From Bythopirellula sp. (GTDB taxonomy: Bacteria; Planctomycetota; Planctomycetia; Pirellulales; Lacipirellulaceae): DNA of 41,446 nt. This document shows positions 8,388 to 17,543 of the stretch, in pieces (the first letter of the stretch is position 1; each line of letters starts with the position of its first letter). The notes beneath the pieces were generated by a model, which did not search any database, was not told the DNA's origin, and was given only the letters and a program-made list of their open reading frames with translations. The DNA lies in contig JANQQA010000090.1 in the NCBI GenBank assembly GCA_028285205.1, positions 1 through 41,446 of the forward strand, given 5' to 3'. Both the position numbers and the translations under genes were made by a program.

Positions 8388-11057
8388 TTACTTCTTGAAC
8401 GCCTGGTGCTCCGCGTTGCCACCGCTAATCAGGTACGCGAGAAGATCAAGGATTTCGTCTTCCGTCATGCGACTGAGCAACCCAGCAGGCATGGCGGAAA
8501 CTTTCGAGACCTTCATTTCCTCGATTTCCTTGCGATCAATCTTCACCAGCTGATTCGGGTCGGTGAGATCCGTATTCAGTGTGAAAGAATCTCCACTGAG
8601 GTTAACAACCACGCCCTGGTGCGTTTTGCCGTCTTCCATCTGTACGACGACCGAGGAGTACTGATCGTTGATGACTTTGCTAGGATTGATGACTTGATCC
8701 AACAAGTCCCGCACCGAGAAGCGTCTACCGGCGGACGTCAAGTCCGGCCCCGTCATGCCCCCTTGATTGTCGAATCGGTGACAAGCGTAGCAAGCAGCGG
8801 CTGCGAACATGCGGCGTCCATTGGCAAAGTCGCGTTGTTCGAGCCCAGTGTGCGCGGCGGCTGCAAGTTCGTCGAGCGTCCACTCCCGAGAATCGCGATC
8901 CGCGAACATTTCGCCTAGATTTTCTATCGCGGATTTCTTTTCGGGCTTTCGTGCCAACAACTCGGCCATCGATCCCTTTTCCGCTTCACTCAGCGCCGCG
9001 ACCGCGTCATTGCGAATGAACTCCAGAAACTTCTCGAAGCTAAGTCCGCCCCGGTAGCTGGCAGCTTTGAGGAACCACTGGAAGTAGGCTTCGCGTAACT
9101 CCGCGTTCCAACCGGCCTTCAGCATGCGAATCGAACGTGCATACTGCATCTGCTCTTCTTGGGTGGGCGCGGCGTGGATCAGAGCCATCGCTTTCGCGGC
9201 AACCGTCGGTGATTGGAGCCAAGCCAGTGTTTCGCAAAGCAGCCAGTTCTCTTCTGGGGTTTCGGCAGGAAAACACGGATCGAACTTCTGAATCAGCCGC
9301 TGCTCTGTAGCTTCATCTGGGCGACCGAAGCGGCTCAACACAATTTGCAAAGTCCGATGCAACGTAAGCCGTTGCTCAGGGCCAAGCTCGTCGACGCCAA
9401 TCGCCAAGATAGTCTCCAGCAGCTTCGCACGCATCACCGAATCGACTGGCACGGCGGACTCGCTGCGATGCAAAGGGCATACGCCCGTGACCCGCGTCAG
9501 TGCGAGCAACGCTTCCGCTTGGCGTGCGGGATCGGTCTCAGACATCGCTTTGTCTAACCATTGTGCGGCGGGCTGATGTTCGATAGTGGTGCGGGCGGCC
9601 CAGCGAATGAAGCGATCTTGATCGGCAAGATAGGGCCAAGCGGTTGCAATCGCCGTGGGGTCTTGCCGACCGTGGAAGGCCTCGAGCATGTGACGAGTGG
9701 TGCGGGCTTCGCTCTCTGTCGGTTTGGCATCGACGGGCTCAACCGACTCGTCACCAACGTAAGTCACGCGATACAACCCCGACTGCACGCGCCGTCCGCC
9801 AATGGTGAAATACATCGCCCCGTCGGTTGGATGAATAATCGCATCGGTGATGGGCAGCGGCGCACCAGTGACAAATTCCTCCTTCGTCGCCGAGTAACTG
9901 GAACCCTCCGGATTGAGATGGACGGCGTAGAGCTTACCCCAACTCCAATCGAGGGCGTACAGGGCGTTTTGGTACTTGGCCGGGAATTTCGCTCCATAGC
10001 CGAAGAGAACGCCGGTCGGCGATCCTGGCCCAATGTCCAGCGTACCGGGCAGATTGTCGGCGTAGAACGGCATCCGTTTACCAGCGCCGTTCCGCCAACC
10101 GAATTCTGCGCCGCTGGTCACATGGCAGATGCGCGTCGGGCGATACCAGGGAGTGTTGAAGTCCCATTCCATGTCCGCATCGTAGGTAAACAGTTCGCCA
10201 TCGTGATTGACTGCCGCGTCGTAGATGTTCCGAAACCCTGATGCATACGCCTCACACGTCTTTCCGTCAGGCGTGATGCGATAGACGATGCCGCCCGGCG
10301 CTAACACGCCTCGATTGTGTCCGCGCCCGTCGGGCATACTGGGCAGCAGGTGATCCTCGCCCCAAACCTGCGGAACTTGCGACGTCGGGGCAAGCGCCGG
10401 CGGTCTGGTATTGTTGCCGGTGATCAGGTACAGCGCTTCGCCATCCGGCGTTGGCACAACCGCGTGCACACCGTGGTCGCCGTGCGAGTTCAGTTCCCGC
10501 AGCAGTTCGACTTTGTCGAGTTGATCATCGCCATTGCTGTCGGTCACGCGATACAGACCGGAGGGAATCTTGCGCTCGTAGTCGTTGACACCGACGTACA
10601 GGGCGCCGAAGGCCCACACCATACCGTTGGACGCGCGAATGTCGGCGGGAACCTGCTCAACATCCGCGCGGTCAATGGTTTGTCCTGCGGCGGGAGGAGA
10701 AATGCGGTAGAGCCCACCGAACTGATCGCTCACGAGCAGGCGTCCCTTATCGTCGGTGCACAATGCGACCCACGACCCTTGATCTTCGCCGGGGACGGAG
10801 TAGAGCAACTCGACCTTGAACCCCTCCATAGCCTTGATCCGATCGATCGGCGTCGCAGTGTTGCCGCCAATCGGAGGGCCGACCGTCCTTTTCTTTTTCT
10901 TCTTTCTGGCCGCCTTCTTCATCTCGGCAGTTTGCTTGGGAATCGTGTCGAGCTTGGTCGAGTCTTGGCCAACTGCTACCGATACTGCGAAAGCAGCGCA
11001 AATCATTGTGATAGACGTAACCGCCAAAAGCGACGATCGAAGTGTGTGGCTATACAT
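8388..11057 (-). CDS. Exported beta-propeller (PQQ-dehydrogenase-like) protein with C-terminal c-type heme
   Basis: This 889-residue protein is of the PVC-type propeller/heme kind. An N-terminal signal peptide (to about residue 30) is followed by a very basic linker rich in Lys (KKAARKKKKKR). A sugar-dehydrogenase-like beta-propeller covers about 70-440, with segments such as GLYRVTDSNGDDQLDKVE, HGVHAVVPTPDGEALYLITGN and YDADMEWDFNTPWYRPTR. A helical, HEAT-like middle follows, and a C-terminal cytochrome c domain has CYACH near residue 755 with MPAGLLSRMTEDEILDLLAYL at the end, the usual closing motif. ATG 11057 was preferred over a TTG at 11075. The sulfatase gene ends 102 bases upstream on the same strand, so cotranscription is possible. 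Oxidation of a sugar-like substrate with electron transfer to the heme is inferred from family resemblance; no cofactor residue was verified. Confidence 0.92.
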   Translation of the reverse strand: MYSHTLRSSLLAVTSITMICAAFAVSVAVGQDSTKLDTIPKQTAEMKKAARKKKKKRTVGPPIGGNTATPIDRIKAMEGFKVELLYSVPGEDQGSWVALCTDDKGRLLVSDQFGGLYRISPPAAGQTIDRADVEQVPADIRASNGMVWAFGALYVGVNDYERKIPSGLYRVTDSNGDDQLDKVELLRELNSHGDHGVHAVVPTPDGEALYLITGNNTRPPALAPTSQVPQVWGEDHLLPSMPDGRGHNRGVLAPGGIVYRITPDGKTCEAYASGFRNIYDAAVNHDGELFTYDADMEWDFNTPWYRPTRICHVTSGAEFGWRNGAGKRMPFYADNLPGTLDIGPGSPTGVLFGYGAKFPAKYQNALYALDWSWGKLYAVHLNPEGSSYSATKEEFVTGAPLPITDAIIHPTDGAMYFTIGGRRVQSGLYRVTYVGDESVEPVDAKPTESEARTTRHMLEAFHGRQDPTAIATAWPYLADQDRFIRWAARTTIEHQPAAQWLDKAMSETDPARQAEALLALTRVTGVCPLHRSESAVPVDSVMRAKLLETILAIGVDELGPEQRLTLHRTLQIVLSRFGRPDEATEQRLIQKFDPCFPAETPEENWLLCETLAWLQSPTVAAKAMALIHAAPTQEEQMQYARSIRMLKAGWNAELREAYFQWFLKAASYRGGLSFEKFLEFIRNDAVAALSEAEKGSMAELLARKPEKKSAIENLGEMFADRDSREWTLDELAAAAHTGLEQRDFANGRRMFAAAACYACHRFDNQGGMTGPDLTSAGRRFSVRDLLDQVINPSKVINDQYSSVVVQMEDGKTHQGVVVNLSGDSFTLNTDLTDPNQLVKIDRKEIEEMKVSKVSAMPAGLLSRMTEDEILDLLAYLISGGNAEHQAFKK

Positions 11058-11159
11058 TTTACGTGTCGTGGACAATTTGGATGTCCAATCTCGAGAGTGT
11101 CGTTTGATTGACCGGGTAGGTGGGAGGCCGATGCAGCGAGGAATCAGTGGCGAACAGTT

Positions 11160-12647
11160 CTACAACGCTGGTGCCTCCCAATCAGGAATGCCAGACTCTT
11201 GCAGCTGTTTATTGAAGAGTACGTGAAATGGCCTGGTTTTCGACATTGGTACATCTTCATTCACCATCATCGGTTTGGTCGCTTCCCACCACTTATCGTA
11301 AACTGACCGCATCTCGGCGACAACTTCGGGATGTTGGTCAATGATATTCGTCGTCTGCCCCGGGTCCGCCAGCATGTCGTAGAGGCGTTCGTTCTGGACA
11401 AAGCGGAATCTCGTATTGCGCACGGCGCAGCCTTTATGCTTGAACTCGTCAACATCGGCACCGGTGGGCCATCGACCGCGATGCGTAAAGAGGTAGCGAT
11501 CGGGCCAATCGGCGTTGGCTGCTTCGATTAAGGGCAACAGATCGCGGCCTTCGACTTGGTCTTCCGGCAGCTTACCACCTGCCAAGGCAGTCAACGTCGG
11601 CAAAATATCGATGTGTGCCGTTAGCGACTCGATATCCCGTCCAGCAGTGATGTGGTCGTCCCAGCGAACGAAAAACGGCACTCGGACGCCACCTTCCTCG
11701 GCCGATCCTTTCAGTCCTCGCATGCCAGCGTTGTACGTATTCATCGGAGTACCATCAGGCTGTGTGCCCAGTGGCCCATCTCCTCTCTGAGTACCGCCAG
11801 TCATGCCGTTATCCGACATGAAGATGATTAGCGTATTGTCCAGTAGTTGCCATTCCTCCAACTTTGAACATAGCACGCCAACGTTTTCGTCGATGTTCTC
11901 GATCATCCCATAGAATCCTGCGGCGCGGTCGCTGAAACCAAGTTTGGCAAATCGCTCGGCGTTCTTCTCGGGTGCGTGGAACGGCGCGTGCGGGGCATTG
12001 GTCGTGATGTAGGCGAAAAACGGAGACTCACCGTCTTTGACGGCCTTGATCCATCCGAGAGCGGCATGGAAGAACAGATCGGTACAGTAGCCGTCTGTTT
12101 TTACGAACTTGCCATTGTGACGGATCACTGGGTCAAAGTACTTGTTGTCAGGGACATCAGCACAACTGCATTTGTATGCTTGGCCGATACCACCCGCTCC
12201 ATGAATGAACGCCTCGTCGAACCCACGACTGTGCGGTTGATAAGGTTCCTCGTCACCCAAGTGCCACTTGCCAAAGATGCCCGTTGTGTAGTTGGCAGCC
12301 TTTAGCACCTGCGGCAGGATGGTCGCGTCGAGGGTCATGCGCTCGCGTTCGAGAATCGTGTGCGTAACTCCGTTTCGCATTGGGTGGCGGCCAGTCATCA
12401 GCGCCGAACGCGTTGGCGCACAGGTAGGACTGACGTGAAAACGATCGAATCGCACACTCTTGTCGTACATCGCGTCCAAGTGCGGTGTTTGAATCCACGG
12501 ATGTCCGTGTCTGCCAACTGGTCCGTAGCCCTGATCGTCGGTAATCACGAGCACAATGTTGGGCCTGCTGCCAGCGAGTGGCGCTGCGGTAGCCGACGAC
12601 TGCCAGCCCAATAGGAACACGATGCTAAGACAAAGAACCGTTCTCAT
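11160..12647 (-). CDS. Sulfatase (formylglycine-dependent, S1 type)
   Basis: This 495-residue exported sulfatase has a signal peptide over residues 1-22. The metal-binding start RPNIVLVITDDQGYG carries the Asp pair 37-38. The canonical formylglycine motif CAPTR lies at 76-80 and is followed by SALMTGRHP. GKWHLGDEEP provides the conserved Lys and His, and a second metal site reads IIFMSDNGM. The Cys should be converted by a formylglycine-generating enzyme. The substrate is unknown; planctomycete sulfatases generally act on sulfated polysaccharides. ATG 12647 gives the signal peptide directly. It shares its upstream region (94 bases) with a divergent propeller gene, and the propeller/heme gene lies downstream on the same strand, suggesting joint use on one substrate. 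Confidence 0.95.
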   Translation of the reverse strand: MRTVLCLSIVFLLGWQSSATAAPLAGSRPNIVLVITDDQGYGPVGRHGHPWIQTPHLDAMYDKSVRFDRFHVSPTCAPTRSALMTGRHPMRNGVTHTILERERMTLDATILPQVLKAANYTTGIFGKWHLGDEEPYQPHSRGFDEAFIHGAGGIGQAYKCSCADVPDNKYFDPVIRHNGKFVKTDGYCTDLFFHAALGWIKAVKDGESPFFAYITTNAPHAPFHAPEKNAERFAKLGFSDRAAGFYGMIENIDENVGVLCSKLEEWQLLDNTLIIFMSDNGMTGGTQRGDGPLGTQPDGTPMNTYNAGMRGLKGSAEEGGVRVPFFVRWDDHITAGRDIESLTAHIDILPTLTALAGGKLPEDQVEGRDLLPLIEAANADWPDRYLFTHRGRWPTGADVDEFKHKGCAVRNTRFRFVQNERLYDMLADPGQTTNIIDQHPEVVAEMRSVYDKWWEATKPMMVNEDVPMSKTRPFHVLFNKQLQESGIPDWEAPAL

Positions 12648-12741
12648 GGAGTTACCTGATGTGATCTAGTGGGGTTTGAGATACAATCTGACGAGTGGTA
12701 CTCAGCCGTCATAGATCCTCATTTTAAGAAGTGAAATCGCT

Positions 12742-14874
12742 GTGAATAGACTGTTTCCAAGAGCATCCGCTTCACAAGTTCACACGGGTTATCGATCTTC
12801 AGCGACCGGGCCGCCTCGTGGCCTTCGCAACTCGCACGGATTTATCACATCCGCACGCCGGCTGGCTGTTGCTGTTTCCTTCGCTTGGTTGGCGATGGTT
12901 GACGTGAGTTGTTTCGCAGAAGCGTCTAAAAGTAACGGCGTCCGCGCGCGGTTGTACTGGATTGATGGCGAGGTCGATCCGAAAAAAACTCTCGCCCCCA
13001 ACCAGTCGCCGAACCTGGACGTGCGAATTCCGAAGCTCACGTTCGACGGAGACGAAGCGTGGTTTACCAACGCGGGCAAGAATTACAAGAAGCAGTATGT
13101 GCTGGTACTCGAAGCAAACCTTCGGGTGGAGGATGCGCGTGAGTTTCAGGTGCGACTTGCTTCGGAAGCCCCTGCGTTTCTATTTCTAGATGGTCGGGAA
13201 GTCGCTTTCGCCGAGGAAGGAGATCCCGAAATCGAAGAATTCGAGGCCGACGCTGACCACGTTGCTCTTAAGATCATTCAATCTGTTAATGACGAACCGC
13301 GTTGGCTCGATCTCCGTTGGCGTGTCGACGAAGACGAACCGTTCGAAGCGGTGCCGACTGAATCGCTCACCAGCGACGACTTTTACTTTCGCCCCACCAA
13401 TGGCGGTGCCAAACGACTGGCCGACGAGGAAGACCGACCCGGCAAGTACGAGAAAGTTGTTGGCGTATTCCCCGGAATTGATCTGTATCCGGTACGTCCA
13501 CCTGGTGTGGAAGTACCTGTCGGCGGACTGGATACGCTTCCGGATGGACGTTTGGTGGTCGCCTCGTTCGACGCTCGCCGGCTGCGTGCCCCCGTACCGC
13601 AAGAAGAGCCTGACGGCGAACTCTGGCTTTATTCCAACCTCGACGACGATGACTCTGCCGCCGTGCAGCGAGAGCTGATCGCCGAGAATCTATACGAACC
13701 TGCCGGTGTGTGCGTGGTGGACGAGTCGGTTTTCGTGTCGCAGCGTGACGAAATCACGCGGTTCGACTTCGATGCGACCAAGGATCGCTGGCGACCTACG
13801 ACGATTGCCAGCGGCTGGGAGTCCAACGACTTCCACGCTCTCAGCTTCGGACTGATTCACGAACCAGGGCAGGGTGGTCATCCGGGATACCTGCTGATGG
13901 CGCGTGGCACGGGCTTGGGACTCAGGAAGAACCCACCAAACCACGGCTCGGTCTGGCGGATTGATCTGAGCAAGCCGGCAGGCGAGAACCTTCAGCCGAT
14001 CACCGGCGGGCACCGCACCCCCAACGGAATTGGCTTTGGTCCGGAAGCTGAAATCTATGTGACTGACAATCAGGGGGAATTCACGCCAGCAAATGAACTG
14101 AATCGGGTCGTGGAGGGCAGTTTCTACGGATTCCGACAACAAACTTCGGGAGGTGGCGCAGCTTCACTCTTCCAGGACCGCGAGACGACTCCGCCCACCG
14201 TTTTCTTGCCTCAAGACGAAATTGCCAACTCACCGTCGGAGCCACTTTTGATTCCCGAGGGCTGGCCTTACGCAGGCCAGATGTTCGTTGGTGACGTGAA
14301 GTACGGTGGCGTTAACCGTGTCTTCTTGGAGAAAATCAACGGCGTGTGGCAGGGGGCCGCCTTTCGATTCACGCAAGGATTGGAAGCCGGCACAAATCGC
14401 ATGGCATTCGGCGCTGACGGAAGCCTGTTTGTCGGCGGGATCGGCGGCGACCACTCGTCAACTTGGAACTGGGTTAATCCGCGGGGTAAGAAAACTTACC
14501 AAGGCCTAGAGCGGCTCAAACCCAACGGGCAACTCGTGTTTGATCTCGAGCAGGTTGAAGTCACTAGCAAAGGTCTGCGAGTCCGCTTCACGAAGCCGAT
14601 CGACGAACAGTGGCTTGGCAGCACGAGCAATTACCGCGTAAGCCAGTGGCGCTACGTGCCGACTCCCAACTACGGTGGTCCGAAAGTCGACGAGCGCGAA
14701 CTCTACGTGACGCGGGCAGTGCCTGCCGACGACCTGATGGGCGTCGACCTAGAAATCGAAGGGCGCGAGACCGGTCACGTCATCCACGTGGTCACCGATC
14801 CACAGGCAGAAGACGGCGCGCGGCTATGGTCGACCGAAGCTTGGTACACGCTCTGGGAAATCCCTGACAAATAG
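12742..14874 (+). CDS. Exported PA14-like / beta-propeller protein without heme domain
   Basis: This 710-residue protein starts at a GTG (12742); no ATG lies ahead of the hydrophobic signal segment (about residues 38-58), so the unusually long N-terminal extension may be partly spurious. Residues about 65-190 look like a PA14-like lectin/adhesion fold (KQYVLVLEANLRVEDAREFQVRL and FLFLDGREV). A propeller of the PVC dehydrogenase type covers about 225-600, with GLDTLPDGRLVVASFD, GSVWRIDLSKP, HRTPNGIGFGPEAEIYVTDN and NRMAFGADGSLFVGGIGG. The C-terminal 110 residues form a domain seen after such propellers. Unlike its relatives at 8388-11057 and 18585-23147, it has no CxxCH heme motif. It is divergent from the sulfatase at 11160-12647 and convergent with the sulfatase at 14932-16497. 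A carbohydrate-related role is inferred only. Confidence 0.85.
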   Translation: MNRLFPRASASQVHTGYRSSATGPPRGLRNSHGFITSARRLAVAVSFAWLAMVDVSCFAEASKSNGVRARLYWIDGEVDPKKTLAPNQSPNLDVRIPKLTFDGDEAWFTNAGKNYKKQYVLVLEANLRVEDAREFQVRLASEAPAFLFLDGREVAFAEEGDPEIEEFEADADHVALKIIQSVNDEPRWLDLRWRVDEDEPFEAVPTESLTSDDFYFRPTNGGAKRLADEEDRPGKYEKVVGVFPGIDLYPVRPPGVEVPVGGLDTLPDGRLVVASFDARRLRAPVPQEEPDGELWLYSNLDDDDSAAVQRELIAENLYEPAGVCVVDESVFVSQRDEITRFDFDATKDRWRPTTIASGWESNDFHALSFGLIHEPGQGGHPGYLLMARGTGLGLRKNPPNHGSVWRIDLSKPAGENLQPITGGHRTPNGIGFGPEAEIYVTDNQGEFTPANELNRVVEGSFYGFRQQTSGGGAASLFQDRETTPPTVFLPQDEIANSPSEPLLIPEGWPYAGQMFVGDVKYGGVNRVFLEKINGVWQGAAFRFTQGLEAGTNRMAFGADGSLFVGGIGGDHSSTWNWVNPRGKKTYQGLERLKPNGQLVFDLEQVEVTSKGLRVRFTKPIDEQWLGSTSNYRVSQWRYVPTPNYGGPKVDERELYVTRAVPADDLMGVDLEIEGRETGHVIHVVTDPQAEDGARLWSTEAWYTLWEIPDK

Positions 14875-14931
14875 CGTTGCATGATGACCAGTTCGTGCCA
14901 TTAGCATGGCCGCGCTGTTTGATGTCCCGTA

Positions 14932-16497
14932 TCACTGGACACTCACACGACGATTGCCGGTGCGCTGCGCCCACTCATCGTAAGCGGCCGCCAGACTGTT
15001 TAGGACCTCAGGATGCTGGGCTGCCAAGTCATTTGTCTCGGTGCGATCACTGGCTAGGTCGTAAAGTTCCCAACGCCGGACGAGCTTGTCCCACACCGCC
15101 TTCCAGTTTCCACGACGAATTGCAGCGCTCTTGCTCCATTCCCAACACAGCTGGGCATGTGGCTCGCGACTCTTGCCCTCAAAAACTGGCACCAAAGAGA
15201 TCCCCTCGACGGGCAATAGCGTGTTTCCCTGATGCTCAGTCGGGTACTCTCCACCCGCAACTTCCAAACAGGTCGGCATCATGTCGATGATGTGGCCGGG
15301 CTGTCGGGTGATTGTGCCCGGCTCGACGCGTCCCGGCCAGTTCACGATCAGCGGCGTGCAGATTCCACCTTCATGCGTCCACGACTTATAGCGCCGAAAC
15401 GGTGCGTTTTGTGCCCAGCCCCACGACGGGCCAACGCAGACGTAATCGTCCTTCGGGCCAGGCCGGCGTACTGCGGGATCGCGACCACCGGGCTCTTCGC
15501 TGCAGCCGCCATTGTCGGACAAGAACATCAGTAGTGTGTTGTCCGTGATTTGCAACTCGTCCAGCGTTTCGACGAGGCGACCAATGTTCTGATCCATCGC
15601 ATCGATCATGGCCGCGTAGACCGCCATCCGCAAATCTTCAAACTCGTGGTCCGCCGTCTCCCAGTCGTAGGCTTTCGAATCGCCCTCCGAAAACTGCCAG
15701 TTGTAATCGATTAGTCCCATTTCTTTCTGTCGATCGAACCGACGTCGACGCATCACATGCCAACCATCGCGGAACTTGCCGACATACTTTGAGATATCTG
15801 CAGGTTTAGCGTGCAATGGGTAGTGTGGAGCGGTGTAGCAGAGATGCAGGAAGAATGGCTTCTCGTGTGCCGCGAATCGACGGACCGTCTCGACCGCATG
15901 GTCTGTGAACGCGTCGGTCGTGTAGTAGTCGGCGGGAAACTTCGTGACACGTTTCAAGTTGTGAGTGAAGAAACGCATCCTACCGCCCTTGTATGGCGGA
16001 TCTGCAATCGACGGATCAAAAAAGTTGCAACAGCCGTCGAGCAAACCATAGACTTCGTCGAAACCACGATGAAACGGATGGGTCGTCTCGGATCGCCCAA
16101 GATGCCACTTGCCACTCAAGACCGTTTGATAGCCGCAGGCGCGCATCGCTTCGCCGAGCGTTATCATATTCGTCTTGAGCAGATCTCCCTGCGGCCGAGG
16201 ATAGAGACCCGTCAAGATCGAAGCACGCGTCGTCGTGCACTTGGCGTTGTTGTAGAACTGAGTGAAACGCAGACCGTCGCTTGCGAGCCGATCAAGATTC
16301 GGCGTCTGCACTTCACCGCCGTAGCAACCAATATCTGACCAGCCCATGTCATCGCACATGATCAGTACGATGTTTGGTCGCTCATCGGCAAGTGCGTGCG
16401 TTTCAACGGAGGCGAATACCGCTACCAGCAGCACTACGCACCAGAGGACTTTCGCGACGGCTTGCGGCCGCCTACCCACTACCACACTCGGATTCAT
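14932..16497 (-). CDS. Sulfatase with non-canonical CTTTR motif
   Basis: This 521-residue exported sulfatase has a signal peptide over residues 1-38. RPNIVLIMCDDMGWSDIGCYG contains the metal-binding Asp pair 49-50. GKWHLGRSETTHPFHRGFDEVYG, LMFLSDNGGCSEEPGG and the RYKSWTHEGGICTPLIV segment are typical of S1 sulfatases. The formylglycine site at 87-91 reads CTTTR, with Thr where the consensus C-x-P/A-x-R has Pro or Ala, although the flanks (FYNNAK and ASILTGLYP) are normal. It is the last gene of a minus-strand operon: the ThuA-like gene ends 29 bases upstream. Activation of the Cys therefore needs confirmation. The substrate is unknown. The start at ATG 16497 gives an N-terminus with Arg residues before the hydrophobic core, as expected for a signal peptide. 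Confidence 0.94.
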   Translation of the reverse strand: MNPSVVVGRRPQAVAKVLWCVVLLVAVFASVETHALADERPNIVLIMCDDMGWSDIGCYGGEVQTPNLDRLASDGLRFTQFYNNAKCTTTRASILTGLYPRPQGDLLKTNMITLGEAMRACGYQTVLSGKWHLGRSETTHPFHRGFDEVYGLLDGCCNFFDPSIADPPYKGGRMRFFTHNLKRVTKFPADYYTTDAFTDHAVETVRRFAAHEKPFFLHLCYTAPHYPLHAKPADISKYVGKFRDGWHVMRRRRFDRQKEMGLIDYNWQFSEGDSKAYDWETADHEFEDLRMAVYAAMIDAMDQNIGRLVETLDELQITDNTLLMFLSDNGGCSEEPGGRDPAVRRPGPKDDYVCVGPSWGWAQNAPFRRYKSWTHEGGICTPLIVNWPGRVEPGTITRQPGHIIDMMPTCLEVAGGEYPTEHQGNTLLPVEGISLVPVFEGKSREPHAQLCWEWSKSAAIRRGNWKAVWDKLVRRWELYDLASDRTETNDLAAQHPEVLNSLAAAYDEWAQRTGNRRVSVQ

Positions 16498-16526
16498 GAG
16501 TTCAGTTCGGTTGGAGCGATTCTCAC

Positions 16527-17543
16527 CTATTCAGCAGCGAGAGCTTCCGCTTTAGTCATCGCCAGATCTGCGGGTTTCACACCTCTGCGAAAACCCTTGA
16601 AGCTATAGTCGCTTGGGTCATAGTCGCCAATGACCCGAACGTCCGCCTTCGCCGGCACATCCATCTCAAGTCCCCAGTAGACGCCGTTGACTAGCAGCCG
16701 TCGCATATCTTCGTCGAGTAGATCGGGCGCAGCTCCCATCGTTGTGCACAAGACGCGATTGACGACTCCCGCCTGGTTCTTGTGCTCGCGCGCCCAAGCA
16801 ACCGGCTGCAGCGGGTCGTTCTTGCCGCCGGTCTCCAGCGGCGAATCCTCCGTCATGCCCGACAAGACTTGACCGTTCATCAACAGTGTTGAATCCTCCA
16901 GCGGAGCCGCAGTGTAAGCTCCGCTCGTCGCGAAAATCGGCCCGACTCCCTTGAGTAGCGGATGATTCTCAGCACCTGGAACAACGATAGCGAGTGTCGC
17001 TTCCCGGTGATTCTTGCCTAAGTGTGTCACCCAAGTCTCACCCAGAACCTGGCGCCCGAATCCGCCTGGCCAATCCTTGTTGCGAAAGGAATAGGTTCGG
17101 TAGCCGGTTTCGTCCTCTTTTCGAAAGTTGAACGCATGTGTGCTTGTACGGATGCCAACGATGGGTTTGCCAGCTAAGTAAGCGTCAGCGAAGTGCTTCA
17201 TGATGTCGTCAGGATACCGACGGAATCGTAGTCCCATGACAATCGCGTCAGCCGAGTCGATCTGCTCAGCGCCAGGCAAACTGTTGTTCACGTCGGGATT
17301 GATGGTGCCATCCTCGGGATCAATGGCGAACAGCACGGTTGCCTTGAATCCATGTCGAAACGCCAGAATTTTCCCCAATTGCACCAGCGCTTCTTCGCTG
17401 CGGTACTCTTCGTCACCAGTGAGCAAGACGACGTGTTTGCCGGCGCCAGGACCGTCATCGCCTTCGTAGACAACATAGTCGTCAGCCGCTACGGATCGTG
17501 CCCAGAGTACTACGATTCCCAAGATTCCGATTAAACATCGCAT
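16527..17543 (-). CDS. ThuA-like domain protein
   Basis: This 338-residue exported protein has a signal peptide over residues 1-20 and a ThuA-like (trehalose-utilisation) domain with a class I glutamine amidotransferase-like fold. The core reads KHVVLLTGDEEYRSEEALVQ, ADAIVMGLRFRRYPDDIMKH, GKPIVGIRTSTHAF, then HPLLKGVGPIFATSGAY and LLVNGVYWGLEM near the end. Its start lies inside the end of the upstream isomerase gene (13-base overlap, 17531-17543), a sign of translational coupling. ThuA and ThuB of rhizobia are linked to oxidation of trehalose and related disaccharides to 3-keto forms, so keto-sugar handling is a reasonable but unproven guess here. It lies between the isomerase and a sulfatase in one operon. 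Confidence 0.9.
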   Translation of the reverse strand: MRCLIGILGIVVLWARSVAADDYVVYEGDDGPGAGKHVVLLTGDEEYRSEEALVQLGKILAFRHGFKATVLFAIDPEDGTINPDVNNSLPGAEQIDSADAIVMGLRFRRYPDDIMKHFADAYLAGKPIVGIRTSTHAFNFRKEDETGYRTYSFRNKDWPGGFGRQVLGETWVTHLGKNHREATLAIVVPGAENHPLLKGVGPIFATSGAYTAAPLEDSTLLMNGQVLSGMTEDSPLETGGKNDPLQPVAWAREHKNQAGVVNRVLCTTMGAAPDLLDEDMRRLLVNGVYWGLEMDVPAKADVRVIGDYDPSDYSFKGFRRGVKPADLAMTKAEALAAE

